Assembly (NCBI GenBank): GCA_009760855.2
Contig: WPIO01000028.1
Coordinates: 1,199,001-1,263,000 of the forward strand
Length of the DNA stretch: 64,000 bases
From: Cristatella mucedo
Lineage: Eukaryota > Bryozoa > Phylactolaemata > Cristatellidae
Direction of reading: 5' to 3'
Below the pieces are notes generated by a model. The model ran no database searches. It saw only the letters and a list, made by a program, of their open reading frames with translations, and was not told where the DNA came from. Positions 27,400-41,167 of this stretch are shown in pieces. Every line of letters begins with the position of its first letter. Positions within the stretch are counted from its first letter, which is position 1. The position numbers and the translations under genes are program-made.

Positions 27400-28635
27400 A
27401 GCCGTGCCGGAGGAGCCATTAGCGGTGAAGCTGTCTCGTTTTCATTGGAGTCTTTAATCCTAGATGTTCACGTGAAGAATTCTGAGCTTCATCTACTATT
27501 TTGTCCCTCGGTCAACCGATGGCATAAAGCACATTCAACTACTTGAATTTTCATTTACCTTTTCTCAAGAAAATATATATCCCTTTAAAAGAAAAATGAG
27601 TTAAGCCGATGCACGTTTAATTGTTACGTTTGCTTGCGAAGAATTAGCATGCGGGCTTAAAAACTAACGCATGTCTGCTTTCCTTGGTTGTTCTTACAAA
27701 AAATACTTGTGATGCACTCGCGTAATGCCTGTCCATGTTTGGACGCTATTGCTTCGTTAATTCTCAAAGTGACTCACCCTCTTGAAATGCAAAGCCAGCC
27801 GGAGAAAAGCTTCATTATTGATCTTCGGTAGTTGCTCGGTTGAGTATAAGGCAAAGAGTACGTCTTTAATCTTAGCCTGTGATATCGAGAAGGCTTATCC
27901 ACGACCATTATATAGTAGAGTCCTAAGTTCTGACAATCGAGTCGTGTGGCATTAAAATACTACCCGAATTGACATCCAGTCTGAGAAACTCTTTGTGGCT
28001 TAATCGCCTGAGCGGCTGAATATCTAATAGCAAGATTCACTCTTATTTTTGTTTACCTCGGTGTTCTATAGTTTAATATTGTAGGCCACGTGCAAGTGTT
28101 TGATTTCCTTAAGCGATATTTTACGGCATCACATAGCATCTCCACAATACATATTGGCTGCACTCGCTTGCATCTTACGTTGATCTAAAAGCTCTGCTCA
28201 TAATGTTGGTAAGTTCCGCTAGGGCAAAACCGGCCTTCATCAAAACACAAGATTTACCCTTCCTCCAACCGATGTCTACTCTGATAGGCCTATTCAGGCC
28301 TTGGCAAGCATAGCCCATGAGTGCACATAAGTGTTCTTTTTTGTGAGCGAGTCAGTTCTGGCTGATGGCCATCGGCGAAGGAAATTGTCTTACCCCCCCC
28401 CCCCGACCAGTGTCTCTTTCATGTCGTGGTAATCTGACTTTTCCTCTGTCAAGGGTGTAGTGAACTGAAAGAGCAAAATAGCACGGCCCCAGAGAGCGAT
28501 CGAACGCGGTTCTCCGGCTAGCTGCAGGTTATTGCTATACTTAACTTTCGGAACGGCATTTTGGAGCATCCACTACTCTTGTTCGAAGCTTTAGCCGATC
28601 ATGGAGCAAGTAACTAGCTCAAACACTTGAGCAAG
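27400..28635. other. No supported gene
   Basis: AT-richer sequence with no good exon. Possible 3' UTR followed by intergenic DNA. C12 run at 28393-28404. Confidence 0.35.
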
Positions 28636-28672
28636 AGCCTCGCAGTGCCTGCCCATCAGGCACTGCGAGGCT
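28636..28672. repeat. Perfect 16-bp hairpin, 5-nt loop
   Basis: AGCCTCGCAGTGCCTG (28636-28651), loop CCCAT, CAGGCACTGCGAGGCT (28657-28672). Not followed by a T run. Confidence 0.95.
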
Positions 28673-28688
28673 GAGGGGGAAGGCACTG

Positions 28689-29114
28689 ATGCCGTGGCTC
28701 CTGATGGTGCCAAATGTGGCTGCCGAATTAGGGCTGTGGGAGATAACTCCACTGGAGGGGGTGGAGGGACTGTTGAATGAGCGCATCGACCCGGCATTCA
28801 TCTTGCAGGAACGCCCTGAAGGCATGCTGCAGCATGGCAGCCCGCCTTTGCTATCTGTGCCTGTGCCTAGGCTTGAGGCTCATGTGCTGCCATTTCTCGG
28901 GACACCCTTGTGGAGAGCTGTCGTCTGTGGCTCATCTTTGCTGGCCTCGAGTATCGTTGCTAGGACCTTTCTCTTGCTCCAGGGCCACGCCAGCTCTGCG
29001 CCGAAGGCAAAGATCACGTGTCTGGTGTCGCCATTGGATTTGCGAAGCATAGGAAGCGTGCAGCACCCCTACGATCCGGCTCTCATCGAAAGGCCTTCTG
29101 CTTGTTCCTTCTGA
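28689..29114 (+). CDS. Unassigned open frame, 141 codons
   Basis: Opens with ATG shortly after the 28.6 kb hairpin. Encodes a non-repetitive stretch (AAELGLWEITPLEGVEGL near the N-terminus) with a hydrophobic middle. No domain, splice site or neighbour supports it. Could be an exon of an unseen gene or chance. Confidence 0.2.
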   Translation: MPWLLMVPNVAAELGLWEITPLEGVEGLLNERIDPAFILQERPEGMLQHGSPPLLSVPVPRLEAHVLPFLGTPLWRAVVCGSSLLASSIVARTFLLLQGHASSAPKAKITCLVSPLDLRSIGSVQHPYDPALIERPSACSF

Positions 29115-29591
29115 GCATCTCGTCAACCGAGCGGTCGTCGAGCATGATTGGCAAACGCTGTGCTAGTCGGCAGCCGGCTGCACCGAGCGAGCAGCACGAC
29201 AGCTCGCTGTGCTGAGTCGCCTGTCACGTGCACTGAACTGACCTTCGAGGCGCCGGCGTCACGACGGTGTCGGCACGGTGTCTCGGTGCCTCGGAGCTGT
29301 GGCTTGCAGCTATGCAAACCACCTCGGGTGTTTGGTGACCTGAGCATTAGCAAATAAAGGGGCTGCGAAATGTCCGTGTGGTGGCAGCCTGTTCCGTGCT
29401 TATCGGGACGTCGGGTTGACCCACCTTCGACTGGTGGCTGACTCACTGCCAAGAGGCGCCAGCTGGCGAGTCTGATTCGCTCGTGAAATCCGTGGTAGCG
29501 CCTGCCGTGTGCCGGCGGCAGCAGCAGCAGCAGGGAGTCTAGGTGACAAGATGGTCGCCAGTTTCCAGCAGACAATGCAGCCTCGGCAAAT

Positions 29592-29601
29592 GGGGGGGGG
29601 G
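29592..29601 (+). repeat. Homopolymer G10
   Basis: Ten G. A matching C10 run lies at 29712-29721, 110 bases away. Confidence 0.9.
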
Positions 29602-29635
29602 ATTGTGCGATGATGGAATTGCTCTTTCGACTGGC

Positions 29636-29660
29636 GCTGACCACGGTCGCCGTGGTCAGC
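29636..29660. repeat. Perfect 11-bp hairpin, 3-nt loop
   Basis: GCTGACCACGG, TCG, CCGTGGTCAGC. Confidence 0.85.
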
Positions 29661-30696
29661 AATGGCTGTCGGCTGCACTGCCAATCGGCTTCATGCTCTC
29701 CTGCCTGCCTGCCCCCCCCCCGGCTTCGAAGCCCGGGCACCGTTGGTGAGCGGTCGGTCGCACTAGCTGGCAGCTTGGACTCGCAAATAAATTTCTCAAT
29801 TCAACCGCCAGCAAACAGGTAACGATGCCGGCCCGAGCGAAGGCCCGGAGTGCTACCTGTCTGTGTCAGTGCTCAGGTTGCCCCAGGTCGTCCCAGGGAC
29901 TTGCAGCAGCTTTGGCTGGGTATCCATAATTGCCACCGGGCTGCCCTCGAGCAAGATAGGCCGCCGAGGTTCAAAAGGAGTGGGCTTCACTTCGTGCCTC
30001 GGCTGGCCTGAGTAGGCCTGCCCGTATCTTGGTCTCCCGTAGGCCACGGCTATCTTTATTGCCATCTCTTACTTTCTCGAGCTCACACCGGGGCCGTGAG
30101 CCTTTGTGGCTCACGGCAGTCGCCTGATCCGAAGTTTCATCGTCATTGGAGGCTCGGCTGTCTTAATATAAACGCTCTCCGTTAATCAGCCCCTGCAGCT
30201 ACCGCAGGTCGCCGTTTTTTCCTTGTGCCCCTTGAGACCAGGAAAGCCAATATCGCTATTTCATGCTTCCATAGTACCTGGTGTGGAGACGGTAGCTGTG
30301 TGCAGCACAAAGCAGCCGACAGGATCTTTGATCGGCAGGTGCCCAGCAGTAGTGTATGCCAATCCGCCAGTTGTGACGCCTGTGGGCTGCGTCTAGAGTT
30401 CTTACTAGTAGAGTTCCTCTCGTCTTGGCAGGTAGCTGAAAGGCTAGCGATGTGCCGGGACAATTCTCGCCGACTCTAGCCATCATGTGCAGTGTAGTTA
30501 TGTATGCAGCTGCATCTGCTAGCTGAAAGCTCTCTTGAATAGTTGCCTCGACTTATTCGTGAAGCTGCATCCCGGTAGCATTTAGCTTGCCCACACTCCC
30601 TCCCTTTGTATTAGCAGACCAACCTCAGTCGCAGGACACAGCACACAGCAGCAGCAATGAGCCGTGCGACGTTGCTGTAGCGAGCAATTAGCGAAG

Positions 30697-31919
<1,223 letters not shown>

Positions 31920-32035
31920 GGTTTCACTGGTGCCAGGGAGTCTCGAAATCTACAGATTTCATGGGCGTTATGATTGTGCATTATCGCGACGTGTAAATAT
32001 GCTCAGTTATGCTGGCTGCAGACGGCAGTCGCCGA

Positions 32036-33000
32036 TAGTAATAATTAGAATAAAGCATTTATATTGCACCGAAACACATGCTGAAAAGGAAGCATGGCAG
32101 TTGGCTAGTTATAGCTTGTACTATTTCAGCACCCGAAAGCTAACAAAGTACAATTCGCATGGATGGAATAAAGACTCTGAGGAAGAGATAGGTTTTTAGC
32201 TTATTTTTGAATGTCGATGAATCAGGACTTGACGTGATGGTAGTGAGTCACAGGCTTAGAGAGAGCATAGGAACTGTAGGCGCCGTCTTCAAGGTATTTG
32301 TAGCTCGTTAGAGGCATAATTTGAACGACCACAGCTAGACGAGTGGGCGATGCAACAGGAGGCCTGATTAGAAGTACATTACATTTGCTGTATTAAGAGA
32401 AAGACAACACCTAAAGATCACTGACAAAACTATAAGTCGATGCTCTGTTTGTTTCGGTCCCAGTGCAGGTCGATGATAAGTTGTGTACTGTAGCAGTTGT
32501 AATAGTCACGACAGATGAGTCTGGCTACCGAGTTCTGCAGTGTCTTATTTATTGCATGGCAGGATTCGAGTATGCAAGTATCGAGTTAAGGAAGTCTGGA
32601 CGAGATGTCGCAAATGTTTGGACTAGCTTGGAGGTGGCATCCTTACCTAAGCACTTCCGAATGTTTGCAATAGTATGCAGATTAAAGTAGAGAGACTTTA
32701 AGCGATGGAGCTGATGTGGTCATTTGCAAAAAGTCATTTCTGAACAGGACGCCCAGATTGCTTAAGAAGGCCACAGGAGATATCCTTGGGTCCGAGCCAA
32801 TTGGAATGTTTAGGCCGTTCACTGTCTGTGTTACTCTAGGTTTGCCCATAGCTAATAAGTTGGTTTTATCATCATTCAATTTGAGAAAGTTTCTTCCTTC
32901 TACGGAGCTGAGAGTTTGAGCTGCTGGAAAGCATCAAAGTCGATGATGGCTAACTTATTGATTAGGGTCAACTCGTTTCTCTTTAGACCTTGCGTTTAAT
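32036..33000 (-). mobile_element. L2/CR1-type LINE, 5'-truncated, reverse transcriptase region to 3' end
   Basis: On the minus strand, 32879-32682 encodes the palm/thumb region: LNDDKTNLLAMG, then PRISPVAFLSNLGVLF. Further 3' a degenerate IRKCLGKDATSKLVQTFATS block with R-P-D-F-L-N-S-I-L (32670-32560) resembles the usual SRLDYCNSLL. The end near 32036-32110 has the common GGAAGCATGGCAGTTGGCTAG block and an ATT-type tail. Stops interrupt it. It is the longest LINE copy in the window. Confidence 0.8.
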
Positions 33001-34640
33001 AGCTTCCTCATTTCAACAAGAAAAGCTGTGGCAATTCTGGAGAAGGGGGCTTAATGCCATCGGGGAAAACCAGAAGCTCACCCTCTGCCATTGACATGGT
33101 GCTATTGACTTTAGACTGGACGCCTCGCACAGGAGGATCGCTTGCAGCATAGAATCCAGGAAGGCAAATCTGACTGGGCAGCCTACCTAGAGAGAAGCCT
33201 ACTTGAATAGCCTACCCGGATTGAGCCTACAGGTACTAATGAGCACGAAGCTCAATGGCTACAGACTATTAGATCGGATCGTAACGAAAAAATTTTAAGC
33301 TCTGATTTGCAGTAAAGTTCAGCATTGCTCGCTTGGCGGCGAGCTTCTCAGTACGAAGACATTACGAGCATCGTTGTCCATATGTCGGCTCCACGCTTTG
33401 AGAGACACTGGCTTAGACGTACAGCTGGTCTAACAACCCTCTGGACACGGGAGTCGGGGGGGGGGAGAGGTAATAGCTCGATCCTCTTGGTTTTAACTAT
33501 ATCTTAACGTCTATAAGTCTGTTGCACCAATTTAAAATAATGCAGCAGTGTCAGCCACCTCTTGCTCCTAGTTCACCTTAGCACAACACATCAGCACTAC
33601 CGTTTTTTTCTGAAGAGACTTGGCCGTAGAAGCTTTGCTCGGCGGACCATCTCGGGTTGTAGAACTTCGCTGTTCTTACACAGAGCAGCTGCCTTTTCTC
33701 CTTACGCTTGACTCTTGACACTTCTTCTCCTGTCTAATTCATTGCTACTTATCTGATAATTACTTCAGTGGTTAGCCTTATAATTCAGCTATTCGTTTCC
33801 GACTTTACGTTGTGCCTCGTAAGACTGTTGGGTATCGATTTCGAATGAAACCCTGAATAGGTCTGAATGCGAAAAAGAAAACTCCAGCGTACTTATAATC
33901 ACTTGTTTTCATAGTTTCGCTAAATGGCAGATAAAAAAGCCCATTGAACATACCAGTAACCTCAAGGTCACTAGCACTAGGATTCGTTGATACAGAGGTT
34001 ACAAGATTTGGGTGAATAGCTGATGGTCGTGATAGGATTATGGAGCTTCACTTGTTGCTAGGAGACTCCCCTAGACAAAGTGAAGGTGTGCAAACAGACC
34101 AGTTGTCTCATCTAAGATGCACACTGAAGGAGAACACTCATTTCGCGTATCGGCCATATGCTATGCTATTAAACCAGAAAAATGAGTATCGTGCGAATGA
34201 AGTTTAAGTAAGAGTCACGCAAGCAGTAAAAGTGCCATGCTCTGTTCTTCTCTTACTTCTTGGTTCGCTTTCGAGCTCCTTTTATGACATTTTCAACTAA
34301 GAACACCTGCTAAGAGCTTAGGTTTTCGTCGTGTTTACTTGGATTGCTTATGCGTTAGCCCAAATAAAAGTTTTCTACTTGCTAATGATTACATTTCTAT
34401 GACCCATGACTATTTCATAGAGTTAATGAAAGCGGCACCATTTACCCAGCACAGGTGCGAAGCACTAGGTTAGTTGTACGTTTTTGTTGAATTAGAAGGT
34501 AAAGTGCTCAAGCATCAAAGTAGCACTATTTTAAACTGAATCAATCGCTGCTCTTTAATTATTAGCTGCAAAGATCAAGATAGTTTGCAATCTGAATACT
34601 GTAGTGCTGTGCATATTACATGTTAACTGTACGTATGCAC
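33001..34640. other. No supported gene
   Basis: No exon or known repeat recognised, apart from a G10 run at 33456-33465. The upstream part of the minus-strand LINE may extend into 33001-33300 but is not recognisable. Confidence 0.35.
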
Positions 34641-34645
34641 CTGCG

Positions 34646-34772
34646 GTAGAAGAACCTTATCGGCTGTCACCACCGCTGGCCAGGGGCAATAAAAGATCGC
34701 CCAACTTCAGGATTCGAACCTTCGATCTCGGTCGTGAAGAGCGAGCACCTCACCTCCTGGGCTACCGCGGCC
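34646..34772 (-). mobile_element. SINE family 1, minus, 3'-truncated
   Basis: GCTGTCACCACCGCTGGCCAGGGGCAATAAAAGATCGCCCAACTTCAGGATTCGAACCTTCGATCTCGG is the reverse complement of the middle and B-box region. The head follows to about 34772. The terminal tail is missing. Confidence 0.8.
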
Positions 34773-34785
34773 CATATGTACTGCA

Positions 34786-35216
34786 TTGTTACAAACGTGC
34801 TGCAGCTGCGTCAGCTCTTAAAATGCTTGCCGAAAACAGTGCTCGTAACGGGGCATATTTTCATCATTCGCAGATGCGAAGCAATTTCTGTTAGAGCAGG
34901 CACTTGCTGCACCGACTCGCGAACGTCTGCTGCCAGTAGCAGAGCACGGCAGCAATTCAGAGCGCCCATACCTTAATATAGGAAGTCCACACTCAGAGCA
35001 TAGAGTGGCCTATTCAATAGCCATAGAGAGGCAAGAGTGTACAGCACCAGCTACAGCGTACAGCTCGCTGGCTCATAGCCCAAATACGACCGACCAGCCC
35101 GAAGCTCACAATACACCCGGCTAATTATTACTTGTCTCATCCGGTTCCTATACGTTGCAATTCAGGAACAGCTAATTATTACTACGGTTCATAATCTGGC
35201 TGATGTAGCATACTTA
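34786..35216 (+). repeat. Dispersed repeat R3, copy 4
   Basis: Begins TGTTACAAACG right after the minus SINE head. Contains GTGCTCGTAACGG, GAGCACGGCAGCAATTCAGAGCGCCC, CCTTAATATAGGAAGTCC (TATA-like), GTACAGCACCAGC, GCAATTCAGGAAC and CATAATCTGGCTGATGTAGCA. Best-preserved copy together with copy 5. Confidence 0.7.
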
Positions 35217-35408
35217 TATTTCAGTAAACAAATGCTGTCAATGATATACAAGTATACATATATTAATATACACATCTACAACTACATAGGTAGCTTAACC
35301 ATCACAGTCGGGTTGATAAAGCGTTTAACACCCAAACAGAGAGCGCTCGAAAGAAGTAAGAATATAGCATGTCATTGAGAGCTCAACCCACGACCTCTGT
35401 TACCCAAG

Positions 35409-35522
<114 letters not shown>

Positions 35523-35654
35523 TATCAACTTAAACATGAGTTTCTGTTAGATTTTTCACGGTAAGATTTCTGTCGCTTCTCATTCGGTTATTATTTCTAT
35601 CCGACACTTATTTGGTAGCCAAATACCTTCATACCCGATGAGCTTAGATTAGAT

Positions 35655-35985
35655 TTAATAATACAGTGCATAGCACCCCAAGGTAACTACATCTCTTTCT
35701 TGGCACCGTATTTATGCTAGAAAAAAGCATGACGGTTGATTAGGGATAGCGTCAATATTTCAGCGAACACTAAGACCAATTCCAAGGACCAAGCAAATTA
35801 ACGGGGGGGGGGATGGGGGATTAGCTTCGTTTTAAATGTTCTGAAGTCAGCGAATGCCATTGTGTTAGTCGGGAGTCAGTCGTGAATGAGTTCCGGACTA
35901 TGGGAGCATTTGAGTAAAAGGACAATCTTCAGAAGATTAGAAGATGAGAGGGACATGCTCGGATAAGAGCAGGGCAGCAAAACTA
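35655..35985 (-). mobile_element. L2-like LINE 3' end, minus
   Basis: ATAGCACCCCAAGGTAACTACATCTCTTTCTTGGCAC, AAAGCATGACGGTTGATTAG, then TTAGCTTCGTTTTAAATG and GAGTTCCGGACTATGGGAGCA (antisense of the AxWNSL block). Contains a G10 run at 35803-35812. Confidence 0.8.
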
Positions 35986-35999
35986 GTTCAGCCGCTTTT

Positions 36000-36640
36000 G
36001 ACATCGCATCCAGATTTCTGACATTTCCTGTATTCAAGACTACCGGTCAGTGCTCTTAAACACCTGCAACTGGTGCAAAACTCTGCTGCTCGTCTGGTCG
36101 GTCGGTCATCGAAGATGTAGCTGGTGAACCGTAATGGCACACTAGGTAAGGCGGTTGCTTTTCACGACCTCTGCCCCGAGGTCGCGGGTTCGATTCCTGC
36201 GGTGGGCGATCCTTTATCGCCCCTGCAAGTGGTGGGGATAACCGTAAAGGCTCTTCTGTCGCTATACAAAAAGAGGCTGTTAAATCAGCTAGCATTTTTT
36301 TAAGCTGCGATTACACACACTACTCCTGCCTAAGTTTCACAGGCTCCCTATCACGTCTCGAATCGACTATCTACATCTTTAATCGGGCTCACTGGTAAGC
36401 TCACTCGCTTCCACCAGCCTACTATTCGACCTGATCCCCCTGCTCCTCTGTGGGGCTCTCGCACCACCACCAGCTCCTCAACGTCTATTCATCACACAGT
36501 CGCTTTCCCTAAATTGAAACCCAGTCGCAAGGATCGCTCCAGTATCCGACAGATACCTTACGAAGGCTGATACGGCGGCACTCATGTCACTTTCGCATGA
36601 TTTAGCGGCTTATCAACTTTAACTCAAGATGAAATTGGTT
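36000..36640 (+). mobile_element. LINE reverse-transcriptase remnant, split by a SINE
   Basis: Before the SINE, 36050-36110 reads a degenerate LQLVQNSAARLVG block. After it, about 36305-36380 reads a HRLPI-S-RIDY block, then a Leu/Ser-rich stretch and PLLLCGALAPPPAPQRL. These are consecutive segments of the same C-terminal reverse-transcriptase region. Confidence 0.65.
36124..36304 (+). mobile_element. SINE family 1, full length, inside a LINE remnant
   Basis: GTAATGGCACACTAGGTAAGGCGG head, B box GGTTCGATTCC, CTGCAAGTGGTGGGGATAACC, CTATACAAAAAGAGGCTGTTAAATCAGCTAGC and a T-rich end. Flanked by two halves of a reverse-transcriptase remnant. Confidence 0.9.
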
Positions 36641-37033
36641 CGAGCGACGGAACCGGCTTCCACAACGTCATAACCACCGCCACAACAACGCCGCAGTAGC
36701 CGCATCCGGTTTCCTTGTTGCAGGAGGTAAAATCGTACTAAGCGTGCTGTACCCTAGGAAACGCCGTAGATTCCGGCTGTGGATCAGGCTGATGTAAAGC
36801 ATTGACCTCCGCATAAATGACCGCAACGGTACGTAGTGTCCATTTGGAAGCTTTAAATTCAACTAAGATCCCAGGTTAGAACGATATGATTCCCACCGGA
36901 AGTCTTGCCGGTGTTTAGCCAGCGGTGGCTCTTCAATGCTCGAGCTCCGAGTTTGTGCCCGCATCTACCGACTTAACTCGCAGAGCTCTAGGACATTTTT
37001 AGCGTCGAAAAATACCGTATTCATTTTTCAGCA

Positions 37034-37244
37034 ATGTCCATGACGTTTCAAAGTTTTCCGACGCGCGAGCTACAGCAGCAGCGGCCATCGAGATTGCAGC
37101 TTCTTCAAGCAGACTACCAGCAAAAGCTTCTTAAAGAAAAGGAAGAAAAGCTAATTAAAATACTAGAAAGTGAGGAGAAAAAGAACACTCAAAGATTCAG
37201 GCGTGTCACTAATCAAGACAGAAACGACAGCGCGCCATTGGCTG
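37034..37244 (+). CDS. ZC2HC1: ZC2HC1-like exon 1 (start)
   Basis: ATG at 37034, three bases after a TTTTTCAG that may be a 3' splice site of an upstream non-coding exon. Helical, KEKEEKL-rich. Donor GGCTG|GTGAGT, phase 1. Confidence 0.75.
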
Positions 37245-39753
37245 GTGAGTGTCAGATGTATTGCACAATTCCCATGTACCGAAGCATCTTAAGTACCCAA
37301 GTACCCGTAGCATCCCAGTAGCCCCGAGATAAGAAGAAATAAGCTCTGAAAATTTATTTGCCTTATTATATGGATAATCATTGGTAAAAATATTTTGCTG
37401 TCCGTTCTGGGCCTTTAGGGGCTGCTGATTAGCCTTATTTAAAAGGTGACTCTTAATATATGTGCATGCTGCCACTAACCACATTTGCATGCTGACCCTG
37501 TGCATGTCACCCTTAACCATGTTATTCATGTTTATCCAGCATTATATTACTTACCATTCAAACGCGCTTTCCTTTGCAGCAAATGTGAAGCTCCTAGAAA
37601 GAGATTGAGTTCTCTGAGGGCGCTTTATCAAGTGCATTATTATTGTTATTATTATAGCTCTGGTGTATATATTTAACCGGTATTTATTCACTTGTGCTAA
37701 ATGGAGATGAATCCATTCGCAACTAATTTTGCTGAAAATATTTTACGTGTTATTCCATGAACCATTTGTGTAACTACTACATGATATTTTTTGTCAAGCC
37801 GGATAAATAACTTGCCAGTGCAAAGAACCATGAACTCAATCTAATACGGCGTAAGTGAGTTAGAGAGAGGAACTCTTACGACTTATTGGCAAATTTCTAT
37901 TGCATGTGTCGGTTAATTTTGCAAAATAGGTAGCTTATTCACTAGATTTTATTCCCCCAAGTTTTAGAAGTTGAAGCAATAGCTAACTTGGTGATCGGTG
38001 CTTGCTATTTGTATGTGGAAACAATCTATCCATGCTGTCTCTGTATCGAGCACCTAAGCATGTGAATGTGGATTTGTGATTGACGTTATGTTATCATTAA
38101 AGGCGGTGGTAGGAGCACTTCAGGTCATAGAAGGGCCGAGCAACTACCTTTCTCCGCTGGCAGCAGTCATGGAGAGCAGAGGACTTCCTTTCATCCGACC
38201 ATTCATAAAAGGGGCGTCGTGCAGAAGTACGGCTACGATAAGTCGAATCCTCTAGAACCAATTGGATACCGCCAAGAATCGACCGTTTGGGAGACTGCTA
38301 ATAAACTTCAGAAGCAGGACTCACTGAGCAAGGTTGCTCCAAATCCACTGCATCAGGATCATTACCGAGGGGCTCATTCAGATAGTGATCTGCCTAACCC
38401 ACGAACAGGCGGAAGCATAAACCCGGTAAGTCTGTCTGTGCATGTGATCAAACTCATGCACACGCAAATGATCAAAATCCTGGAACGAAAGTCAACGATG
38501 CACCCTTTCGGGAGTGTGTGCTTCGACAATATGCAATGCAGCTCGTGATGTCATAGCAAACAGAGACTAGTGGCTCTCTCTGCATAATTTGCTAGTAGTT
38601 ATTTATCTATTAAATTTAAGCTTCTAAAACTGATTTAGGCGGTAGTGAGGTAGATGTTAATAATTAGAGCTGATACTGTGATGAACAGAGACAGATTGCC
38701 AAGCCAAGTTTGTCACACGGCCACCGCTGAAGGCTTGCAAAGAATTCTTGTGAAAAGTTGTCCCTCCCTTCGAGTAGGAGCTAAACTCGTGTCTTCTTCT
38801 GGCCAGGGCATATTCCCACCGGCCACTCAGACCACCGAGCTGCCTTCAGACCTTTTCATGAGCAGGGCAGGGATGTATTTCAGAAAACCTTCCTGTCACA
38901 TCTTCGAATGCAGATATCATCTTTCGCTCTTTCGTAGTGGTCAAGCGGTGATAGTCTGTTTGTATGTACTGTGAGGTGCCGAGCAATAGCTTATGAGTGA
39001 TCCGGATAGATTAGCAATGCCATTTAAAGCTGCTTGATCTAAACTACGTATGCTCGGCAAATGATAAGCTCAGGTGTGTCATAGTATTCGTCAACGACAG
39101 CTTCCCATATAATCCGAAACAATTTACTATCCCGGCTGGCAGCTGCCTTCCAGTCAACGATGATTACAGCTTGCAGGTGACCTAGCTGAGCATTCCACTG
39201 AGAACTGAAAAGCAAGTCTGCTGAGACTGCTGCTGTGACAATTATATCTTTGTTATAGTGTCCTCAGAGAACCCAGTCTCTTCCTAGGCACTTTTACATT
39301 GGCTGCAAAGGAAGCATGATCGAATGGTTAGTGGTTGCATGCTCAGTGACGAGCATAGCATGGTTAGAGGTAGCATGTACAGGGTCAGCATGCAAATAGG
39401 ATTAGTGGCAGCATGCACAGTGTCAGCATGCATAAACACACAAAAGGACGAATTACTAAACGGACCCACTAAGTGCTGTGATAAGTAGATGCATTTTAGC
39501 TTCTTTTTAAATGCAGTCAAGTCAGGGGATGTCGTGACGCCAGTCATAAGTGAGTTCCAGGCTTTGGGAGCTTACGATCTAAAGGCATGGTCTGCAACGG
39601 ATTTGAGGTTCATGGGAGGTATAGGTTAACGATTAGATTCCGAAAGTTGTGTGGATTATAAAATTCGGAAGAGCAGTATCGCAACAGATAGACATATGGT
39701 ACATACAGATAGATAAAAAGTGAACAATCGAGATAGAGAGAGATAGACAGACA

Positions 39754-39813
<60 letters not shown>

Positions 39814-41124
39814 TATGGGATGGGCAGGATGGCAAGTGAAATAGCATGCGAATGTGCAAGTGGCACTTGTAGAACTTCATGTTGGGTTAACTTCACACCA
39901 ACACTGGTCTCATTCTTGGGATTGGGATGTGCAGCTGCTTGCCGTCAGAGGTCGGGCTATTGTTAAGCGAGGCTGAACGATTGAACTTGTATCGCACACG
40001 TGACCCGATGGGCAGCTGGGTCAGTCTGGACTTTTTGAGCAATTTTCTCATGCCTGCATGAACTCTTAGAGTTATGTAATGTATCTTCATCTGTAACTCC
40101 ACAAAGCCATAAAGACTATGTGGGTGTTATGCAGGAGAGTTTTGTATAGTGAACTCACAGCCTAAGCAGCTTTCGGTACGAATTTGGTAGCCAACAGACT
40201 TCATATCATGCAAAAAAGAGAAAGTAGGAAGCATAGCAGAGTCAGGAGAGCAGTTGAGGTAGTGATTAGCACAAAAATAGCAGCTCAGGACCACTGAAAA
40301 GGGTGAGCCATAGTTGGCAGCAGGAGAGTAATTGTCGTTGCGTAATTATTGTGGAAGCGAGTTCCACAGTCTAGGACCTGCAAAGCTAAGCTTCTGTCGC
40401 CAACAGTCTTTAAGCGGAGGAATGGAACAGCCCTGTGCAGCTTAGGGAAGTTGCTGCAACAGCCCGTGCCAGCCATAGACGAATTCACTAAAGGAGCCTT
40501 TCATATGCCCAGTAGAGTACTCAACGGTAATGGTTTTGGGTTGGGCTGAAAAATAGCATTTCATGTGCAGACTGTTGTTTCAGTAGCCTAACAAAATGCA
40601 CCTGTATCTCATAGAGTCGCGGCACATACAAACTGTCTGACTTCCAAAAGTGGCGAGTGGAACAAGATGAAAGCCAAAAGTTGAGGAGCCACAAAGCCAG
40701 CAGCGACGGTACCGGCGATTCCAATGGGTATGTATGCTGTGCTACGATAACTATTTTAGCAGTACGTGTACAGCCAATATGTTCAGAAAGACCAAATCAT
40801 CAGAAGTGCTAGACACTGACCCGCTTTTGTTAATTGCATGAGCTAGATCCAACTTCTACGGTGCCGAGCAAGACGACGGAATGGAGGCGCCACCACGACA
40901 AGGACCATCTAAGTATCGGCAGGGTGGAAATGCTGGTGATGGAGGCAAAATGTCAAAAAGAGGTGCTGCTGCAACAGTTAAAAGGTAAGAACTCATCACA
41001 CCTGTGCAATTATTCTTTATCAAGCATGATATTACTCATCGTTCAATTGCATTTCCCTTTGCAGCAAATGTAAAGTGCCTAGAAAGAGATTTAGTTCTCT
41101 GAGGGCGCTTTATCAAGTGCATTA

Positions 41125-41167
<43 letters not shown>

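Noticed and set aside
27860-27960. A reverse-transcriptase-like CDIEKAY segment
   Set aside because: A single short match with stops around it and no flanking motifs.
29123-29740. 205-codon minus frame
   Set aside because: It crosses the G10 and C10 runs and shows no domain; likely chance.
39080-39178. Possible extra ZC2HC1-like exon (a VNDSFPYNPKQF-containing segment ending at a GTGACC donor)
   Set aside because: The acceptor is weak and its phase does not fit between exons 2 and 3.
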